Shown here: positions 23,901 through 27,299 of the stretch, piece after piece
Position numbering within the stretch: the first letter of the stretch is position 1
Layout of the letters: each line of letters starts with the position of its first letter
Source of the DNA: Elysia marginata
Taxonomy: Eukaryota > Mollusca > Gastropoda > Plakobranchidae
Assembly (NCBI GenBank): GCA_019649035.1
Contig: BMAT01007073.1
Location: 137,742-165,040, forward strand
Direction: 5' to 3'
DNA length: 27,299 bases
The notes under the pieces: model-generated
What the model was told of the DNA's origin: nothing
What the model saw: only the letters and a program-made list of their open reading frames with translations
Databases searched by the model: none
Translations under genes and position numbers: made by a program

Positions 23901-26900
23901 GGCGTGGAGGCTCTCCAATGTCATTCTAAACATCAACAAAACTGTCTCACAAAGTCAAATGAAAAAAAATATATAGAGCTGTAAACCCAACCGAGAAAAA
24001 ACCAAGATGCAATTAAGTATATATATAAAATAGTTAAAATTCAAAGTGATAACTAATTGGATAAGAGAAAATACATTTACCTGTTACTCGTGTAAAATGA
24101 ATTTAATGGGAAAACACTCAAAGCAGATCTCAAACTCTATTGATAAATGCTTACAACCTAGATCATATAGGAAAGGAGGGGGCTATTGATCAAATTGCAC
24201 AAACATTTCATATAGGGCAATGAAGGTGGGAACATTTTTTACAGTAAAATGCTTACCGCAGCCTGCAGATCAAACTTGAGTAGGCAAGAAAAAACAGCAG
24301 CCTGTCTGTACAGCACTGGCAAAAAGAGACAGAGAGAGAAATGCAACACTGTATACTTTTGGGCATCGGAGAAAGACACAGGGTGAGTGAGAGACAGAGT
24401 ATAGTGTTATTAACTTGAGCAGACAAAAAATCTATCAACCATCAACACACAGCTTGTCAAATGTCTTTTAACCTGTTGTAAGAAGTTTTGATACAAATTT
24501 TTAAGTTACGAAGAAAACATGTTTCCACCTGAAATAACTCATAAGCAAAATATTCCTTTGGAAATAATATTAAATTGTAGCAGTTCTAAGCTTTCTGACG
24601 CTCAGAGAAATGCATTAGTTGAAGTATAAATGCCTTTGAAGATGAAACTGCCTTTTCTGATTTGACAAATATTTTTACTAGCACAGCATTGCCTTTGCTA
24701 AAAGAGAAAAGAAGTTCAATGTAACTAAAGTTCAAAGGGTCAACTTACTTTGCAAAAACTCTGAAGCTCCGACTATGCGAAACTCCAAGTAGCCAAAGTT
24801 CTGTGACACTATAAACGCCAGGAAAATGTTGGGAGGTGCTATTACTGCTGCTATTATCAAACGAACCTATAGAGTACAAAAAGTGGGTGGTGGCATAAGA
24901 GGAACATCTTTAGAAGAATTGGTCATTAAATGTACTTTAAAGTTACATTCAATCATAAAATATGGAATCACATTTGCGCTATTTGAAAACAATCACAAAA
25001 AACTTATCGTGGTAATTTGCAACATGCTTTAAATTAAGCATAGAAAATTAAAGCTTGTCCCAAGGGGTTTCTTCTTTTTAAGACTGCTGCCTTTGATTTA
25101 TGGTCTACAGAGCTTTGCTTCATAAGAAAATAATATAAAGAAAACACCATAAAGCTATGCATCTCTGAGGTTATTCCAGCACTGTTGGAATTCACCAGAG
25201 GCTTTTCTATGCCATAAATATCACATGTCAAATACAAAACCTCACCTTTCTGCATATTCTATAAGGGCGACGTAAAGGTCACGGTTTTTAACTTAAAATT
25301 ACTATAGAAAAGGTATAAAACAGTTCTTCAATTTCGAGCAATTTTATAACATGTAACGATGTTATGTAATATGTCAGACTTGGGACCTTCCTTCACAGTC
25401 AACAGAAGAGTGTGACTCACCAGCTTTATCACAGTCTGGCCCTCTGTGTTGAACACAAAATACTCAAGCACACAGTACATGACCACTACGAGAATGGCAC
25501 ACATGAAGGCGTAGAGCTCGTACACCCTCTCTCGCAACACCCCATGAAACACGTAGAACAGGCAGAAACCTGGGCAAACATAAGAGTTCAGTCTTTTTTA
25601 GAGCTATTAATTATACACGTGTAGGAAAACTAAACCTGGAAAAATTTTGCTAGATATAGCTTTACGTTACATCTTTAAAATTTATAATTAGAACAAGTAG
25701 AAAGCTGAGCAAACAATGTACAATCTTTATTAAATCTATTTATACTTAGGAAAACCTAACCTGGACCATCCGTGCTAGGTATAGCGTTGAATTACATTTT
25801 TTATAGTTGTTTATAGAATAAGCCGAAACCTAGGAAAATAGGCAGGATCTGTCAAAGTTATACATGAAACAAGCTGAAACCTGGGCAAACATAGATAGAA
25901 CTTTTTTTTAGAAATAGTTGTACATGGATTAGAACAAGCATAAATCTAGGCAAAATGGATGGAATAAATTATAATATTGCTGTTTCCTTCTGTCTAGTTA
26001 TATTTTTAATATTTTACAAATCGTAGATTCATAGTCATTAGACTGTGAATAATAAATATAAAAAAAAAAAACTTTCAGAGGAATGTAAAATCCAACTTGG
26101 CTTATTTCAGAACTGTTACAAAAAATCAGAATCTGGAAAAAATAGCTCACATCTAGTTTTCTCATTAAAAAATAATGACAGTAACTAGGCCTACTTTTGA
26201 GTGTAGAATCTCCAAACTAAGTATTTTATAGGTATAAAAGTGAGAATGTGCATTTAAATTAAGATCGTTAGATATCAAAGGATCTTAAAAGAGTTTTCAG
26301 ACTTAATTGTGTCGAAGGGCACCTATTGTCTACCTTCCCGATGTATACTGGCAGACCTGCCATGCCTCAAAAAGGGAAAATCAGTATGATTGAGCTAAAA
26401 AATCAATATTCAGGGTTGAAAAATCTGTATGACCATGTACCATACTCACAAACTCTGGTACTCTTTTAGTCAAATCCCTAGCAGTTTAATCATTAATGTG
26501 GTCATCTTAATTGAAATTGTCAAAAACATAGAAGCAAAAAATGTATAACAGTTAAAAAGCTACCATGTTCCATGTAAAAAATAATAAAGTAGGCGTACCA
26601 TAAAACATTGTGGTAGATGTACATGTACTAATTACAATTTTTAGGTTATCAAAATGAATGAAAAAAACTGGGAAATTAACTCTCTGAACTTTGGCTCAAT
26701 GGGTGGTAGTTGCCAAGCCATTAAAAAAACTATATTGTAGTAAAAATTAGAAAATTTTAGCCGAAAAATCAGTATAATACTGCTTAAATATGTATGAATG
26801 GCAGGTATGTAGTTTTAATTTGAAGGGACATATACCTTCACGTTTAACATATTCGTCAAACGCAAGAAACGCTTGAATGTACTGGGGCCAATTGTTTTTC

Positions 26901-27299
26901 TTAACTCATTCGTTGACCCTCCTCCCTTCAAGCAGCACTTTAGAGATGCTGTTTTCCCTTATGAAAAAAAAACCTTCCAGTCACACACACACACTGAAGC
27001 TTCGTGAGGATTGAAAAGAATCACTAAAACCAGACAGTAGAATGACCTGCATTAAAAGGTAGAGTCTGGCTAAAAAAGCTACCACGTTTTCAGGCCTTAT
27101 GCCCCTCTTGAAGATACAACCTATATCATTTGATACAAACACAGTCCAGTCCAGCAGCAGCACCAAGGTATCACTAAGATCTAAGAGTCAACTCACCAGC
27201 ATTGACCAGCAGCAGCAGCAAGGCATCACTAAGACCTGAGAGTCAACTCACCAACATTGACCACCACCAGCACCAAAGTATCACTAAGATCTGAGAGTC
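17139..27299 (-). CDS. Uncharacterised polytopic (about 7-TM) membrane protein, C-terminal part
   Basis: Seen: eight minus-strand exons join in frame (27299-27252, 25569-25421, 24866-24749, 24315-24257, 22413-22297, 21971-21885, 19582-19513, 18556-18470) and reach a terminal coding exon 17224-17139 ending in TGA. The roughly 270 visible residues contain about seven hydrophobic segments: around DTLVLVVVNVG-FCLFYVF, LYAFMCAILVVVMYCVLEY, LIIAAVIAPPNIFLAFIV, AAVFSCLLKFDLQAAISVVV, VSVAVGIPFCVLWSIFGWIM, LVFAVVGLIKPAYYIYK and IAAAIGILVWMVLMFELVY. A charged loop (EYMKIDEKDKESEET) lies between the last two, and the tail is basic (GVRGSQSGRR). Known: I cannot assign a named family with certainty. A polar LLKFDLQ motif within a helix recalls uncharacterised multi-pass proteins of fungi and animals (DUF7789-type, from memory only). 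Inference: an integral membrane protein. The 5' end and any N-terminal domains lie past the window end. A GPCR is possible by helix count, but no GPCR motif is visible. Confidence 0.85.
17225..18469 (-). other. Intron of the membrane-protein gene
   Basis: About 1.2 kb, GTAAGT to TTCCAG on the minus strand. AT-rich, with no recognised element. Confidence 0.75.
18470..18556 (-). CDS. Membrane protein exon (last TM helix)
   Basis: The acceptor CATTATTTAG and donor GAGAGAG|GTAAGT bound AAIGILVWMVLMFELVYVY followed by KNFGKGLRER. It enters and leaves in phase 1. The hydrophobic stretch is the last predicted membrane helix, followed by positive charges. Confidence 0.88.
18557..19512 (-). other. 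Intron of the membrane-protein gene
   Basis: About 1.0 kb with a 15-base G run at 18949-18963. No other structure is recognised. Confidence 0.75.
18949..18963. repeat. Poly-G run (15 G)
   Basis: Uninterrupted G homopolymer inside an intron; prone to length error in sequencing. Confidence 0.9.
19513..19582 (-). CDS. Membrane protein exon (charged loop)
   Basis: The acceptor TCTTTTATAG and donor GCTGCAG|GTATGT bound EYMKIDEKDKESEET then ITNSLIAA. It enters in phase 0 and leaves in phase 1. The highly charged segment links the last two membrane helices. Confidence 0.87.
20872..20960 (-). mobile_element. SINE 3' tail fragment with (ATT)n microsatellite
   Basis: Read on the minus strand, AAATGCGCTTTGAGC and AAAAGCGCTATGTAAAA resemble GTAAAGCACTTAGAGC and AAGCGCGATATAAAA of SINE copy 2. 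They run into (ATT)12, perfect from 20907 down to 20872. A microsatellite at the 3' end is typical of invertebrate SINE/LINE tails. The tRNA head is missing, so this is a 5'-truncated copy or a related LINE tail. Confidence 0.7.
21376..21834. mobile_element. Foldback/MITE-like element with TGCCA ends
   Basis: Left end AGGACTGCCAAACC (21376-21389) and right end GGTTGGCAGCACT (21822-21834) are imperfect inverted repeats. ATTTCAGTATT recurs inside both ends in inverted orientation, as does the ACCAGAAC block. There is no ORF. Exact boundaries and target duplication are not clear. Confidence 0.55.
21885..21971 (-). CDS. Membrane protein exon (TM helix with KPAYYIYK)
   Basis: The acceptor TGCCTATAG and donor GTTGAG|GTGAGT bound 29 codons: LRREWHKGALVFAVVGLI then KPAYYIYKVVE. 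Phase 0 at both ends. Basic residues precede the helix. Confidence 0.88.
22297..22413 (-). CDS. Membrane protein exon (end of one TM helix and a whole further one)
   Basis: The acceptor TTTCTTTCATAG and donor ATCATG|GTTAGT bound 39 codons: ISVVVLALREGTSISTTE then MVSVAVGIPFCVLWSIFGWI. Phase 0 at both ends. Confidence 0.88.
22414..24256 (-). other. Intron of the membrane-protein gene
   Basis: About 1.8 kb. A short less AT-rich stretch at 22970-23060 has an open minus-strand frame, but it lacks good splice sites and is not needed to keep phase. A TG/G-rich tract lies at 23874-23899. Confidence 0.7.
23874..23899. repeat. TG-repeat and G-rich low-complexity tract
   Basis: TG repeats run directly into G8, C, G6 within an intron. 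Confidence 0.85.
24257..24315 (-). CDS. Membrane protein exon (LLKFDLQ motif)
   Basis: The acceptor CTTTTTGCCAG and donor GCTGCG|GTAAGC bound LYRQAAVFSCLLKFDLQAA. It enters in phase 1, completing an ATG codon with the previous exon, and leaves in phase 0. The Lys-Phe-Asp-Leu-Gln run inside a hydrophobic stretch is a distinctive family feature to search with. Confidence 0.85.
24749..24866 (-). CDS. Membrane protein exon (TM helix with APPN)
   Basis: The acceptor TACTCTATAG and donor TTGCAAA|GTAAGT bound 39 codons plus 1 base: VRLIIAAVIAPPNIFLAFIV then SQNFGYLEFRIVGASEFLQ. The Pro-Pro-Asn in mid-helix is unusual. Confidence 0.88.
25421..25569 (-). CDS. Membrane protein exon (two TM segments)
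   Basis: The acceptor GTTTGCCCAG and donor AAGCTG|GTGAGT bound FCLFYVFHGVLRERVYEL, YAFMCAILVVVMYCVLEYF and VFNTEGQTVIKL. It enters in phase 1 and leaves in phase 0. The acceptor and first bases of this exon are repeated further upstream in the intron (see the 25556-25960 repeat). Confidence 0.88.
25556..25960 (-). repeat. Five degenerate copies of a splice-acceptor region
   Basis: On the + strand, GAACA-like starts occur at 25556, 25691, 25816, 25866 and 25932. Each is followed by a version of AAACCTGGGCAAACA. The first copy is the true exon start and acceptor. The other four lie in the adjacent intron, and each keeps AG on the minus strand at the equivalent acceptor position. The two longest units (135 and 125 bp) also share a second block with CTAACCTGGA and GCTAGRTATAGC. 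Confidence 0.75.
26355..26806. mobile_element. Foldback/MITE-like element with TGCCA ends
   Basis: ACCTGCCAT (26355-26363) and ATGGCAGGT (26798-26806) are perfect inverted repeats. Inside both ends lies AATCAGTAT, again in inverted orientation. The inner CAGTATTATA block is shared with the right end of the element at 21376-21834. ATGTA follows the right end and also occurs at 26341-26345 on the left, which may or may not be a target duplication because ten bases intervene. Confidence 0.5.
26982..26994. repeat. (CA)n microsatellite
   Basis: About six CA units inside an intron. Confidence 0.85.
27148..27299 (-). repeat. 55-bp tandem repeat carrying exon end and splice donor
   Basis: Units start with AAGAYCT at 27176, 27231 and 27286, a constant 55-bp period, with a partial copy at 27148-27175. 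Each complete unit holds a sequence coding for LSxLSDxLxLxxVNxG followed by GGTGAGT on the minus strand. The array runs off the window end. The 27148 copy has lost the donor. Confidence 0.9.
27252..27299 (-). CDS. Membrane protein exon, partial (runs off window)
   Basis: On the minus strand 15 codons, LSDLSDTLVLVVVNV, plus one base precede GTGAGT at 27251-27246. The phase 1 end joins exactly to the next exon to complete Gly and continue a membrane helix. The next repeat unit offers a near-identical donor at 27196-27191 in the same phase, so which copy is the real exon end is uncertain. Confidence 0.65.

Larger units (their letters stand above)
25570..27251 (-). other. Intron with repeated splice sites at both ends
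   Basis: About 1.7 kb. It contains the acceptor-copy array at its 3' end, a foldback element (26355-26806), a CA microsatellite (26982-26994) and, at its 5' end, part of the donor-containing 55-bp tandem array. Confidence 0.7.

Noticed and set aside
17139-27299. Calling the membrane protein a G-protein-coupled receptor because of seven helices
   Set aside because: No DRY, NPxxY or other receptor motifs are visible, the N-terminal part is missing and additional helices may lie upstream.
1-27299. CRISPR arrays, bacterial operons or viral genes
   Set aside because: No regularly spaced direct repeats with unique spacers, no operon-like ORFs and no viral protein motifs were seen; the coding pattern is animal exon-intron.

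Overview
The window looks like intron-rich, AT-rich animal nuclear DNA, most likely from an invertebrate. The tRNA-headed SINEs and short foldback elements would suit a mollusc, but that is inference. No bacterial or viral genes were seen. Long single ORFs are absent; real coding sequence appears only as short exons with matching splice phases.

Region 1 (about 1-6208, + strand) holds the last three coding exons of an HDAC6 orthologue: 1309-1461, 3978-4106 and 6140-6208. They encode the C-terminal ubiquitin-binding zinc finger (ZnF-UBP). All twelve zinc ligands are present and the protein ends at the same point as human HDAC6. The deacetylase domains must lie upstream of the window.

Region 2 (about 6209-17138) is a long convergent interval with no credible coding exon. 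It contains the 3' untranslated and flanking sequence of both genes, a 53-bp-arm inverted repeat (11739-11937), a tRNA-derived SINE interrupted by an assembly gap (14478-14787; Ns at 14575-14645), and a small MITE-like element with a possible 5-bp target duplication (14960-15105).

Region 3 (17139-27299, - strand) is the 3' part of a gene for a polytopic membrane protein. Eight coding exons could be placed, all joining in frame, giving roughly 270 C-terminal residues with about seven hydrophobic helices and a basic tail. I do not recognise it with certainty. The 5' part lies beyond the window end.

The most unusual structure is in this gene. The intron between its first two visible exons (25570-27251) is bordered by repeated splice sites at both ends. 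A 55-bp tandem array that includes the splice donor lies at 27148-27299. Five degenerate copies of the splice-acceptor region lie at 25556-25960. Elsewhere there are three related tRNA-SINE copies or fragments and three foldback elements whose ends share a TGCCA core.
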